A program made the position numbers and the translations under genes. Positions 22,681 to 33,880 of a stretch of 64,000 bases of DNA are shown here, piece by piece. Under the pieces are notes generated by a model. The model made no database searches. It had not been told where the DNA came from and worked only from the letters and a program-made list of their open reading frames with translations. The DNA comes from Rostrohypoxylon terebratum. Its lineage: Eukaryota; Ascomycota; Sordariomycetes; Xylariales; Hypoxylaceae. Each line of letters starts with the position of its first letter. The first letter of the stretch is position 1. The stretch lies in contig MU385888.1 of the NCBI GenBank assembly GCA_022497145.1, positions 124,001 through 188,000 of the forward strand. The letters run 5' to 3'.

Positions 22681-23837
22681 TTGAGACAGGACAGATAGGC
22701 GCGCAGTTGGGTAGCACCAAGTCAAGATTCGCTGGATAAGCTCCACTGCCTCACATAATGGAACTTAATAAAGGGCTCAGCTCTCCTCGTGGGAAGCCAC
22801 GATAACTTGTGACGATTTGTTTACTCCACCTTGTGTCACCCCAGAGTACATATAGCTCGAAGACGACCTAGGACCTCAGGTAGGGGTAGCAGGGTAGGTA
22901 CCACGAGGCCGATTTAGGAGATGGAGAAACTCCGATCTCCCCCAGAGCTACACAAACTTTTGACGGAAGAAATGACTTAGGTCCTACCCAATAGGGATAT
23001 CTTCCCGGCCCGAAACTTAGAGCCTCGTCTACATCTTTATACTCCTTCCCCCCTTTCTCCCTTGTGATGCGAACGACGATAAGGACTGTGTAGCTAACAC
23101 TCGATTATCAAGTATCAGGACCCGACATAGGTCAAGATTATCCTAAAAGGTTACTCCATTAATTCCGGGAGTGGTCGGGTCGGTCGGCTTATATGCGGTA
23201 CTGCAGCGTTTGTTAGTGATCCATCAAACGCCGACCGGGCGACGGCGGCTTATCTCCGTATTGGGCTCTCCCATCATGTCGGCTCATATATACTTAGGTA
23301 GTCTATACTAATGAATTTCTATTAACTATGCCCTCTTTGACCAGAATGCTCTTCGGTCTTGTGGCGAGGAGAATATGCCCAAGTTACGATCCTAGCAGAC
23401 CATTCCAAACGGCATGCTCGGGTGACTTAAAGCTACCTATCCAACATGTAAATCGTCATATTGAAAACTGTACGATTTTGTATTAAAACATATCTAAATA
23501 CTTACGCATGCTAGATAACCATTTTTAATAACTCTTTTTGTTGTTGTTGTTGTACTCATCACCCTCCCTTCTCCAGACCCTAATCTCCCTAGCCACCAGC
23601 CCTCGAAATTCGGCCTGCACATATCTACGAATACCGCAGAGAAGTGCAATGAGAATGATTACCCTAGTAGCAAGTAGCAAGTAGCAAGCAACTATCCGAG
23701 AAACCCGTCACTCACACAGAAAGTCAGGGAGGAATGTTTCCGATAAACCTAACGCACTCCTGTATCGCCATGAATACCTCAACAAGCCCGAACGCACTAC
23801 TCATAAGACAGATCCCATGCCATTACCCCCCTCCCCC

Positions 23838-25045
23838 TCACGTGAAGAACTTCTTGTAAGCGGCCTTCTCCTTCGCCAACCTCGCCGCGGCCGTCTTCTT
23901 CACCGCCTCCAGCTCCTTGCTAATCGCCGCGTCGCCCGGCACGAGTTTCTTCGCCTCCTCCAGGTCCTTCAACGCCGAGTCCTCGTCCCTCAGCTTGACG
24001 AACGCGACACCCCGTCGATACAACGCCTTCGCCTTCTCCGCGTCGCTGACGCCCTTCACCAGAAGCGCCTGTCCCGCGCACCGTTGCGCCTCGTCCCAAG
24101 CCTCAAGTTTGATATTCAGGAGAGCCGAGTTACAGTTCAGCGAGAAGCGGAGGGCATCCAACTTCTTGCCCACCTCAACGCCCTCCTCACCCTCAGGGAG
24201 CTCCGGCTCTTCGTTAAGGTACCGCAGTCCCTTCTGGTACTTCTCCAGACCGCCGAGCACGTCCCCAGCCTTGAACGCCTTGTTACCGAAATCCTTGCAG
24301 TCGCCCGCGACCTGGAGCACGCGGGCGGCCGAGAGCGGCTGCTCGGCCTCGTCCTCGGGGAAGTCCTCGTACTGGTCGCCGTAGGCGTCCGGGGCCTTAA
24401 CGTCGGTTACCTGGGCGGCGGCTGCTGAGAGCTCTCCACAGTCCGCGATCACGGCTGCCTTGTTCGGCTTGTCCGCTACCGTCGTCAGGTTCTCGATCTG
24501 CCGGACGACGGACTTGCCGGACTTGACTTCGCCGAAGACCACGTGTTTGCCGTCGAGATGGGGTGTGGGGACCGTGGTAACGAAGAATTGGGAGCCGTTG
24601 GTGCCTTTGCAAACCGGGTGTTAGTGAACGGTAAGATAAAGTCGAAATACGAATCGTATATATAAAGTAGGTGGATAGAAAAGTAAGAAAACGTACCAGG
24701 ACCAGCATTCGCCATGCTAAGCAAGAAAGGGCGTTCGTGCTTGAGCTCAAAGTTCTCATCATCAAACTTCTCTCCGTAGATACTCTCACCACCGGTTCCG
24801 TCACCGGCCGTGAAGTCACCACCCTGGATCATGAACTGCTTGATAACACGGTGGAAGCCTGAGCCCTTGTAGTGGAGGGGCTTTCCGCTCTTTCCCACAC
24901 CCTTCTCGCCCGTGCAGAGCGCACGGAAGTTCTCCGCTGTCTTGGGTACGATGTCGTTGTACAGCTCGAACGTGATGCGGCCTGCCGGCTTGTTGCCGAT
25001 GGTCACGTCGAAGAAGACGTAGCTGCGCTTCTTGTCTTCAGACAT
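23838..25045 (-). CDS. cpr6: Cyclophilin-40 type peptidyl-prolyl isomerase (Hsp90 co-chaperone)
   Basis: The two exons are 25045-24697 and 24604-23838. They are joined across a 92-nt intron (GTACGT...GCAAAG) in phase 1, which restores ANAGPGTNGSQFF. The product is 371 residues, the usual Cyp40 length. Residues 1-180 are the cyclophilin domain. The active-site segment FHRVIKQFMIQGGDFT (catalytic Arg, Phe and Gln) is present, as are GGESIYGEKF (divergent-loop insertion) and HLDGKHVVFGEV. After an acidic linker, residues ~215-365 contain three TPR helical pairs (FGNKAFKAGD, NCNSALLNIKL, ALYRRGVAFVKL) that bind the Hsp90 MEEVD tail, and a basic calmodulin-like end. The protein catalyses prolyl isomerisation and assists Hsp90 client folding in the cytosol (family knowledge). 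The promoter side has CTTCT/GAA stretches near 25359-25384 that could include heat-shock elements, but I cannot assign exact sites. Confidence 0.93.
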
Positions 25046-26292
25046 CTTGGAAGATTTTGTGTTTGGAGGTTGTGGTGTGTAGTAAGGAGGTATCTTCGAC
25101 TATGTTGTTGAACGAAGTGGTAAGGCTGCGGGTTATCTAGTTAGTTTGTACGTAGTTCGCACTTTGCCGTGTGCACGGAGGAATGTGATGTGATTTGGGT
25201 TAGAGAAAATTAGGAAAAGATTACCTAGTAATAGATGCTCACTTAGAAATTTGTTACGAGGAGGGGAAGAGAAGAAAAGGAGAATTGTTTGCGGTTGGCG
25301 GGAGAAATTGGAATTGGAATGTAACGACGCAACTGCACCCAGCGGCCTGGAACCTTCAGATGTGAAGCTTTTCTTACAGTAGAAGCTTCTAGGTGAAATC
25401 CAATCGCGGGGCAATAACGCCCCATACGTGGGGTTACACCATTCAGACAATACAAACGGGAACTAGGGAGGGGGAGACCGTTAACCAATCACCTCACAGC
25501 TACTGCCTAATAGGGCTGGCGGCTCGGCTTTAACGTCCCATCGCTCCATCGTTCCTGTCCTATTGAATCAATTTATTTCGTGTATAGCCCCTGTTTGAGT
25601 GATATCCATGCTTCTACTACGTACTACATGGTGTTCCACGAAGCTCCTGTTAATAAGCCAAGGAATGTTTAAAAAAAAGCAAATTTCTTAGACTTGAAAA
25701 GACATTACGGATATGGGTAAACTAGTGGATATTTGCGTCACCCTACAAGAGTGCTACTTAACTAAACGTGGTAGCTATTGTGAAAACTACCTAGGTGATC
25801 TTCTCCTATTCCCTCTTATCCCGTCCTCTTTCTGTAGGCTTGTTTATCTACCAGCACTTTAACCTAGTTCAGGTTGACACGATTCTGGTCCTAGATCCGA
25901 TATCAATCTGTCTGTAAACAGTGCGTACGTAAATGTGCTCACTCCCTCGTGTAACCTCGTCTTATGATATATGATCATCTCGTTAGAAAATTTGCGTGTC
26001 GTGTAATGATGTAGTATAAATGTTAAAAATAAAAAGGGCAAGGTCTCAGAAAATTGCCTCGCCCGTATCAGAAAGCCTCTCCTGGATTTTCTTCTACCGG
26101 GATCCCGTTTGAAAATGCAGATTAAAAAATAACAGCACAAATCTGCCCCCGGGGGAATATGTATCGATGAACTTCTAGGCTCGAATAATGAACCTGAGCG
26201 ACGTTCTTGGAAGGGAGCCGCCGTTCTTCTATACCCCCCGCAGTCTATGCCTCTATTTCCCCTCCTTCCTTTGATGCGGCGGCATAGTGATA
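25046..26292. other. Intergenic spacer
   Basis: No supported gene. The short minus-strand frames at 25133-25488 and 25859-26140 lack family features. The sequence from 26293 to 26457 is described separately as a possible extension of the RasGAP gene. Confidence 0.45.
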
Positions 26293-26457
26293 TTATTTGG
26301 CCGAATTGCTGCGTCTTAATCCCAATACGCCGACCAATCCCTCTTCTTTCTGACTTGGCGGTCGTTTCTTTAATCGGGTTCTAGATCGCTTCGGCGCCTC
26401 TTCTATTTGGGGAGTTGGTTTCGTAGACTCGGGCTGTCCGGCAGAATCAAGGCGTAA
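26293..26457 (-). other. In-frame 54-codon extension after the RasGAP stop codon
   Basis: Directly after the TAG of the RasGAP gene, the same frame stays open for 54 codons and then ends at TAA (26295-26293). The peptide is rich in Lys, Arg, Glu and Pro, and ends in a Gly/Leu-rich stretch plus RRSNSAK. It looks like the low-complexity tails of fungal signalling proteins. It could be read-through protein, a last exon reached by skipping the stop through a weak intron (donor GTATTC within the last coding codons, acceptor AAATAG), or plain 3'UTR. Confidence 0.35.
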
Positions 26458-29400
26458 CTAGTGCCTTGAGCCAAGATCGCTCTGCCAGGACTCCGAAAAG
26501 GCTCCCAGAATACCCCTATTGGCTTTCTCTTCCTTATCTCTACTCTTATCTCGCACCGTTGATGAAGAGCTAGCCGTTTCCTTCCCCTTCTCTTTCTTGC
26601 CGCCGCCGATCAGGCCGTGAAGAAAGCTTCGCGGGTTTCTCACTTGTCCGGCCTTTGCTCGTAAAGTTCCCATCGGGTTGGCCATATCGATGGCTTCTGA
26701 CACGTGACGTCTCCCCTCTCTCCCGAAATTTCGGAATGTCGGTCGTTCACTATTTTCCGGTTCACTGCCGGACGATCCTGGCGCACGGTACGGATCATTA
26801 TCCATCCACGTTGCGGAATTCCCGTATGAGAGATTGACCGTATCTAGGAGCGCTGACCTTTCAAGGGCATCAGCTAGGTCTTCCGTAGCTACGGAATCTT
26901 CCTCTGCCATTCGAAGTGCTTCAACCCTAGCGAGACATTCGTCGGAGCGCTTCTGCAAGTCTAAGCAGATCACATGGAATTCCGCTAGTTCCGCGTCAAA
27001 GTCCGAAGGATCCGTAGCACTCGACTTGTGGCTTGACTCAAGCCAAAGTTTAACGAGTGCGGCGTAATTCCTTGGATGGTCGATTAAGTATGGCAAGGAG
27101 GGAAAACCTTCTCGGGATATTGGCGATAGGCGACCGAGGATCGTGACGGGGGTAGAGTACGATGCGGGAACCGAGGCGAGATTACGTTCGGTTGGTATCG
27201 AACACATCTGATCGATGTAGTCTTTGAATGGTTGCCTATGAATACTTAGAAATTTATTCATAGGCTCCATCCAGCTCTCTTTCTTGCCGAACGTGGATAA
27301 GTTTGCTAGAGCCTGGAGACCTTTCGCTATGAGTGTTAGTGTTCGTTGCGCCCGGGGTCTAGGGTTGTCTCGCAGGAGCCCGAAGAGCTTTGGATTTAAT
27401 ATTGCTGGACAAATGAAACGAAGAAATAAGAAGCCTGAGACGCTCGTGTAATTGACAGTTCGAAGAAAATCGCCGTAACGATCTTCCGCGACGGCGCGGA
27501 CATATTTGAGGATTTGTCGCAACTCGAGCGGTAGTTTTGTGGCGGAGTCGGCGATGCACTCCCATATCTCAGTCGTCAGTTGTATTAATTGGCTCCAATG
27601 CGACTGCATCTCGTCGCCGTGTTGAATTCTGCTTGGGTCTACCTCACAGTCGGGATTGAGTTCATTGATTTCGAAAATCTTCTCGACTAGGATTTCCTCT
27701 AGGAATTCTTTCCCAAGGCGGCGCATATGAAATTCTAATGCTTGGGTAAGTAGGGTATTGCCTCGGAATAGGAGGTTCGCCTCTCCAGCTAGAGACTTCA
27801 TGTCGCGGACGAGCTGATCTCTGTCGCTTGCAGAGTTTGACGACTCATTAGACTTTAATCGTCGGCTAAAACGTAGTCTCTTGACGCTATTCTGACTTCC
27901 AATTCCGTCAATCTCTTCTTCGACGAGGGCCATGAGCCACTCGCTAGAACTTCCTGACACTTGAAAGATGTTCAAGAATAATTCTGCAAGCCGCCGCATT
28001 GCGGAAGGCACAGCTAAAGCGATTTGACTAGTTAGTCCGACACTGAATTTATGTAAAAGTTCAGAGAGTGTCTCATAATCTCTTGCTGCTAGAACAACTA
28101 GCTCGTCATGATTCACTTTGACGAACATGCTGCCAATACTCTCTTGCTTCTCATCGCAGACTTGGAACCATTGTTCGTGGTCCTTTGCACGCTCCAACTT
28201 GTCGAGGGGTATATCCACCACTCCGCACAGGACTTCTGTGAGATTGCCAGTCTTTGGAAGACCTAAAGACGCTTGTAATTGATGACTTAGGCTTTCAAGG
28301 TTTCCATCGACACGTTTTAAGATAACAGACAAATAAGGTAGCGAGGGAGGTAGTTCGGTAAACTGGGCGAATTCACGCCAGAATGGATTCTTTGTATCAG
28401 TTTGCGTTGTTGTCCGGGACCGAACCTCGCCATCCAAAATGACTTCAGCGAGGTAATTGCCGACTAAAGGATCCCGTTCTTTAGAATGTCGATCATGGTT
28501 TTCTGGACTCGGGCTCTGTTTCCTAATCTTCGCTTCTGTGACTCTAATTTGAATTGTTTTCTCTAGGCGAAAAAGTTGGCCGTTGAATTCTTTGTCGAAT
28601 TCCTGTATCTCAGTGATCTGATCTGTAGACGCTTCGATCCCATATAGGTCGGGGACAGCGAATGCTCGCAGAAGCACGAACCAGACCTCGAAGAGTACCC
28701 TAGAGTCTAGAGCAAGATATATCGGTCGAAATATCGACAGTTGCCTCGATGTAGGCGAGTAGATTGGGAAAATGGCGATGCAGAATTCTTCGTCTAGAAC
28801 TGATCTGTCTAATTGTTGTATTGCGCAACGGGATAACTGCGATAATTCGATGATCGATAATACAGCCACATCGTTCTCGGTCATGAGTTTAAATTCGCCA
28901 TTATCTTGAAGAATGCAAGACACCCGTCTCCACGATGTCGCCCCAGAACGAAGGTCTCGGGTCGATGGTCGTTTCACGATCGCGCGAGGTGACGTAGCGG
29001 TACCTTTGTCCCACAGCATCACCTTGCCGACCTTGATGATGGCCGCATCTTTCGAAGATGGACCACCGGCAGCCGAAGATCCTCGCCTCCTCATCTCAGT
29101 GCGACCAGTACTGGGGGAATTGGTGCCTCTGCCGTTGGCAAACCTCACTGCGGTAGGACGTAGCTGTTGCCAACAAAGTAAGCTGGCTAGCCACAAGTCG
29201 AATTCTTCAATCAAAAGGGGTCGGAGCAAAAGTTCCAGGCCCATCTTATTGTTTAGAATCTCGAGGCACTTTCCTTTGTTGTCTGGACATTCGGCGGGCA
29301 GAACCCTGCAGCCACGCAAGTCGGCAACTACTGGAATATGCAACGATCCGTTCTTGCCCGAATCAAACAGTAGACTGCCTTTATCCTCGTCGATATAACA

Positions 29401-30282
29401 GATCCCCGAGTACCAGGGGCCGTTTGGCTCGCTTTGGTATTCCACTTCGCCTTTCATCCGGCCGCATAGATTCTTCATCAGCACAAGAATCCTGTTCGCA
29501 TCGTCTGTAGGGACCGGGAGCGGTAAAGAATCCACAGAGGGTGGCGGGGATATTAGGGGAGAGGTAGGTCGAGAAGAACCGCCACGTTTAATTAGGCGCC
29601 TATTGGTCGACTTTTTCTCCTTGCTTGACGACGGTGTAATTTTTAGATCGGGCGGTCTAGTCGGTGCAACCGACGGATAGCCCACCGATTCGAGCACAGT
29701 CGGAGGAGGGCGCACTTCTATGTCTAGAAATGGCTGGGAGCCGGATGAGGAGAAGGATCCGACCCTGTGTCGGCTATCAGATTGGGATTGTGATGAGGCT
29801 TGTCGTTGCGCAAGCGCACCGTCCATGGTATGGGTACGTGGCCTCAGAGGGGTCGCTCTTTGAATTTGCTTGGGCGGGCTCGAGGAAGTGCTATCTACAG
29901 ATTCGCTATAGGCGTCGTTGAATACTACGCCTTGCCTCCTCCTTTCTCCGCCAGGTATAGACCTGGGCGAACTTTGCTGGGGAGAGGCGGTACCATAACC
30001 CCGGGACACTTGTGCGATGCTGTTTGTGTCCGAATGACCGTTCTCGCCTGGCTCAGGTGTAACCGTACGTATAGTGTTTTGCTGCATGTTGACATTGGGT
30101 TTGAAAGGCGTGCGCATATTACTATTAGCTGCCACCCGATCCGCACTATGTGGCAGCGTGTCTCCTGCAGTAGCTACCGACCAGTCCGCTAGGTTGTCGA
30201 TGTGGTGATGGTCACTGGGTTTTCCCGCTTCCGCCTGCCGGGGCGGAGAGATACCGCGAATACGTTGTTTCGAATGTACCAT
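26458..30282 (-). CDS. Ras GTPase-activating protein, BUD2/CLA2-like
   Basis: A single long exon of 1,274 residues. Residues 1-240 are disordered, Ser/Pro-rich and likely phosphorylated. Two PH-like regions lie at about 265-375 and 415-545. A C2-like domain (LVGNYLAEVILDG ... KNPFWREF) lies at about 605-720. The RasGAP domain lies at about 820-1040: it has the arginine-finger segment FRGNTLLTQALEFHM with the finger Arg near 846, and the signature SGFLFLRFICPAILNPKLFGL near 950-975. The C-terminus is Lys/Ser-rich. In yeast, Bud2 accelerates GTP hydrolysis on Rsr1/Bud1 for polarity. The domain order (PH/C2 before GAP) fits that family better than Ira/NF1 or IQGAP, but the target is inferred. 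The Met at 30282 is the first in frame after a stop. The stop at 26458 is followed by an open frame (separate entry). Confidence 0.85.
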   Translation of the reverse strand: MVHSKQRIRGISPPRQAEAGKPSDHHHIDNLADWSVATAGDTLPHSADRVAANSNMRTPFKPNVNMQQNTIRTVTPEPGENGHSDTNSIAQVSRGYGTASPQQSSPRSIPGGERRRQGVVFNDAYSESVDSTSSSPPKQIQRATPLRPRTHTMDGALAQRQASSQSQSDSRHRVGSFSSSGSQPFLDIEVRPPPTVLESVGYPSVAPTRPPDLKITPSSSKEKKSTNRRLIKRGGSSRPTSPLISPPPSVDSLPLPVPTDDANRILVLMKNLCGRMKGEVEYQSEPNGPWYSGICYIDEDKGSLLFDSGKNGSLHIPVVADLRGCRVLPAECPDNKGKCLEILNNKMGLELLLRPLLIEEFDLWLASLLCWQQLRPTAVRFANGRGTNSPSTGRTEMRRRGSSAAGGPSSKDAAIIKVGKVMLWDKGTATSPRAIVKRPSTRDLRSGATSWRRVSCILQDNGEFKLMTENDVAVLSIIELSQLSRCAIQQLDRSVLDEEFCIAIFPIYSPTSRQLSIFRPIYLALDSRVLFEVWFVLLRAFAVPDLYGIEASTDQITEIQEFDKEFNGQLFRLEKTIQIRVTEAKIRKQSPSPENHDRHSKERDPLVGNYLAEVILDGEVRSRTTTQTDTKNPFWREFAQFTELPPSLPYLSVILKRVDGNLESLSHQLQASLGLPKTGNLTEVLCGVVDIPLDKLERAKDHEQWFQVCDEKQESIGSMFVKVNHDELVVLAARDYETLSELLHKFSVGLTSQIALAVPSAMRRLAELFLNIFQVSGSSSEWLMALVEEEIDGIGSQNSVKRLRFSRRLKSNESSNSASDRDQLVRDMKSLAGEANLLFRGNTLLTQALEFHMRRLGKEFLEEILVEKIFEINELNPDCEVDPSRIQHGDEMQSHWSQLIQLTTEIWECIADSATKLPLELRQILKYVRAVAEDRYGDFLRTVNYTSVSGFLFLRFICPAILNPKLFGLLRDNPRPRAQRTLTLIAKGLQALANLSTFGKKESWMEPMNKFLSIHRQPFKDYIDQMCSIPTERNLASVPASYSTPVTILGRLSPISREGFPSLPYLIDHPRNYAALVKLWLESSHKSSATDPSDFDAELAEFHVICLDLQKRSDECLARVEALRMAEEDSVATEDLADALERSALLDTVNLSYGNSATWMDNDPYRAPGSSGSEPENSERPTFRNFGREGRRHVSEAIDMANPMGTLRAKAGQVRNPRSFLHGLIGGGKKEKGKETASSSSTVRDKSRDKEEKANRGILGAFSESWQSDLGSRH

Positions 30283-33221
30283 GGCGAGTGAATTGGATCA
30301 TTGAGTGCTGGGCCGGTCTCACGTAGATCAGAAGGATTGATGTCGTTCCTAGTGGTAACGGTGGTGACGGCAGTAGCTTGCGTAGTTGTTGTCGCGGCCA
30401 TCCACCTCGTTCATCAGCGGGATGCTGCGAGCCAGATGTGTACGGAAAGGTCGTCTGTCATAAACCGCGGGTGGAAGATGATTCGTTTACAAGCTGCCAT
30501 CGGGGTATGGGCATTCTAGAAGGATAGCGTGATTGTTGAGGTTGAGGGACAGACTATGTAGGTCGGTAGGCAGGTCGGCGCATGATAGGTAGGAAAAAAA
30601 TTAAGCTACGTAGATTCGAATCGAGGAACGGCGTCGCGGGTTCTCTAACGAATTCGGTAGGTTTGTGTTTTTATTGCACCTGCAGATAATATCATAATAC
30701 CGTGTGCTCTATTCTCAGACTTGCTGTCCAGTGGTACCCATGCGGCACGTGGAATAGTGAGGATCAGGGATTGCAGGAGCCGGTAAGCTTTCAGAAAATG
30801 CTAATTGTGGTGTGGGCGAGACATCGAGTGGTTCTAGATTGGTTGTTCTCTTGGTTGTCTGCCGGATTCGGCTCGCATTAGAGGACGGTCAGGAGGGCAC
30901 AGCAGAGGGCGCAGTTCCGTCGTTCTACTCGCTCTGCTCGTTCGTTAGGTGGAGGATAGGCGGAGGGTAGGTGGACGATAAGTGGTCGTTAGGTGGCCAG
31001 GGCTATGCGGGAAGTGCATAGGTCGCTTGGAGCGAATTCTCGGTAGGGATTGGATAATGTTGAATTGATGGTATTGGATTAATTCTTGGGGTTCTATGGG
31101 TTCGTTCTATGGGTTCAATTGCAATCGTTCTGGAGCTTCTGGATTTGCACAGCGAAGGTCGGAGTATTATCTGCAGGACCTCTTGCTCGACTTGAACCAC
31201 TGGGGTGAGACGATTGGATCCCCGAGCCAGGTTCAAGGTCCAAGGTCGAGAAGGCAAGCTACCGGTCAGGTAATTTGGCGGGGAGACGTGCGACGACAAA
31301 TAGGGAAGACTTGTTTCCGCAAGTAACAGCTCTAATTAAACCACTTATAAATGATTGTCTCAGATTGCCAAATTGCAAAACTGCGGTCAATGTGGGTGTA
31401 GTGGCGTATGCGTGTGTGCAGGTGTGTTGTAGTGTTGTAGATGCAGGTGTGCAGAACCACGAAATGGCAGTGAAGAATTCTGAAGAATTTTTTTTTGGAA
31501 TATGCAAGGAATAATATTAACGTGTAGACGTAATAGTTGAGAAGGATCGATTTCTCCCCTTCGTTATTTTGTTATTTGAAAAGAAAATATCTGAAATATG
31601 CACATAATAGAACGGACGGAAAGTCAAAATCAAAGTCAATTTCGGCTTCCATGCTTCTTTCCATCCTTCGGGTGATTCTAAGTGCTGTAAGTTGCTGGGG
31701 AATTGGTGGACATGTGGGAAAGGATGGGGCCTTCTAGGCACTAGCCTGGCAGACTTGGGCAGCCTGGGGAGCTCTTGTTTAATAAATTGGCAGTACTATG
31801 TATTAACTGGAAGTCACCGTTATTATTTTTGGGTCCCGCCAGCTTAACCTGATAAACTTCCATGTAATATGTACCCGTACTGCAACTTCCACAGTTATCA
31901 TGTGCATTGCATCAAATGCACCACCAGTTTCAATAAGTGAATGAGCAAGTATCAAATGCAGGTAACTACTAAGTGCGCAGGTAACAGGTACCTACTAGTA
32001 AACTTAAAACCACAAACCAGACTACCTGGGCAATTGCTAGTCACTATTGCGTCGTACGGTAGCAGCGGGTGACGCCTTAGTCTCGTCTCGAACAATTTCA
32101 CCGAACATCCATTTCCTATTTCCTACTCATTACCTACCTACAACCTGACATACAACCTGACCTCCTACAACCTGACCTAGTACAACATCCCTAGACGACA
32201 TGGGCAACATCCATGGGCTACATGAGCTACAGCCTACATGGGGTCCAAGCCTAACCCAGTCACGTCGGAAACGTAACCGTATTTCGTTCGATTATCACTC
32301 GCTATCACTCGTTAATGCTCGATTCGTTATTCCTCGCTTAGTAATTGGTCTTAATTGATGATTCCTACTTAGTACACACAGTAATTATTACACACCAGCA
32401 AATCATCGGTCACTCGGTCACTCGGTCGTCTTACTATGTACACTATTAGCTATTCATCTCGATATTAATGGGGACTGCCAAGCGGTGAGGCTACTAATTA
32501 CTAGCTACTAATAACTATAGATTACAATAGAGTCTGATATTATAGGAAAGGATGAATTGCTTCCCAGCAACCAGCAACCGACGTAGCACAATGCTACAGA
32601 TCAACTTATTAACTATAATGTACCCAGCTATACAACTATACAACTATACAGCGAGCCTATGGACAGATGGGATTCGATGTTCTTACCTTATAGGTAAACG
32701 ATCCTTCAGTACTTGGAGAAGCCGTGATGACTTGCTCGTCGCCCCGGGCACATGGTAATATGTTGTTATGGCCTGATAATTGCTAACTACTTAGATGTGA
32801 TAGGGTGTACGGAATATGACTGACATTTCCGATGTCCTCATAGGTAGCCGTTTGGATCGATGAACGCCTCGGCTTGGATATGTGAAGCCGCACACCAGCT
32901 ACTGACCTATCATGTACGCTTACGTTGCTACTAGGTTTTACGAATCTGGTTATGTGTCACGTCAGCCAGGCTTCGAGCTTCGAGTGATAAGCAAAAACAC
33001 TCTCTCCAAGGCTCCAGGGTTCTTGCTTTTTCTGTTCCTACATGACACTTAGGCGTGGGGGGGAAGGGGGAATTTGTGATTTGTGACAGCAATCCTAGGC
33101 AACCGATATGTCTCAAAAAAGTCTTTTCGATATCAACTTTCATTGTCTCGAATCTCGATTTTCGGTTGGATTCCGGACGGGTCTACACTAACTAGTACAA
33201 TCTGTCCGGAGCCCATCTTAG

Positions 33222-33494
33222 TCAAGTAACGGGTCTTAGGTCTTGTTCCGTCACAGACAATGCAACGCGGGTCCCGTCAATATGGATGCAGGCCCTCCCA
33301 GAAGTGAAATTGGCAAGATATGCATGTTTCTCGTTGGGAGGTCGGACGAACCTATCATGGAGCTGAAGCCTCGCGTCTGAGGTGTCACCGACAAATGCCA
33401 CCACCTTTTCAGGGCTCTGTCTACGCTCTGCGACCTCCACAACGTGCCCGTCTTGTGTTGCCTTATCCAGCTTCCCGGATCCCTTACGTTGGTT
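33222..33494 (-). other. Unassigned open frame with coding-like composition
   Basis: A 90-codon stretch on the minus strand, open from just after a TAG at 33497-33495 to TGA at 33222. The composition is protein-like (VVAFVGDTSDARLQLHDRF is one segment), with balanced charged and hydrophobic residues. There is no ATG near its beginning and no recognisable family. It may be a relic exon or chance. Confidence 0.2.
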
Positions 33495-33842
33495 CTATGA
33501 AACCTATGCACACTCGTGCATATGATTCATATTGAAAGCCTTGCCTTGTATGTACCGTGGACATTGGCTCTCAGGATCTACCTTTCCATCTATCCAAGTA
33601 CGTACTAATGTATGTCGTGTATGTCACATATGTCACGTACATACCGAGATAGATGCTTCGTACAATATGCCTGAGAATCGGCTGTCCGGCTCCCCGATCA
33701 AAACGATCGACAATATCGAGGTTTGGAGGTTTCGATTTTCTCGAACGATTCTAACAAGCCAAGTGCCAAGTTGCTCCGGGCTTTTTTAGCACGGCTGCAT
33801 ACGTACATAGTACATAAATGGATGCCGGTAAAGTTACATAGA

Positions 33843-33880
33843 ACTTAGGACCTAGGTCCTACATAGTAGGTACTTACCTA
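33843..33880. repeat. CCTAGG palindrome cluster
   Basis: CTTAGGACCTAGGTCCTAC followed by TAGTAGGTACTTACCTA. This is a member of the dispersed CCTAGG family in the window. Confidence 0.55.

Larger units (their letters stand above)
22336..23837. other. Intergenic region with CCTAGG palindromes
   Basis: 1.5 kb with no supported gene. The AAA+ promoter side contains several CCTAGG/ACCTAGGT palindromes (22531-22550, 22651-22680, 22866-22890). The cyclophilin side carries a TTG/TTGTTG run (23538-23553) and a GTAGCAA direct repeat (23668-23687). Confidence 0.5.
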
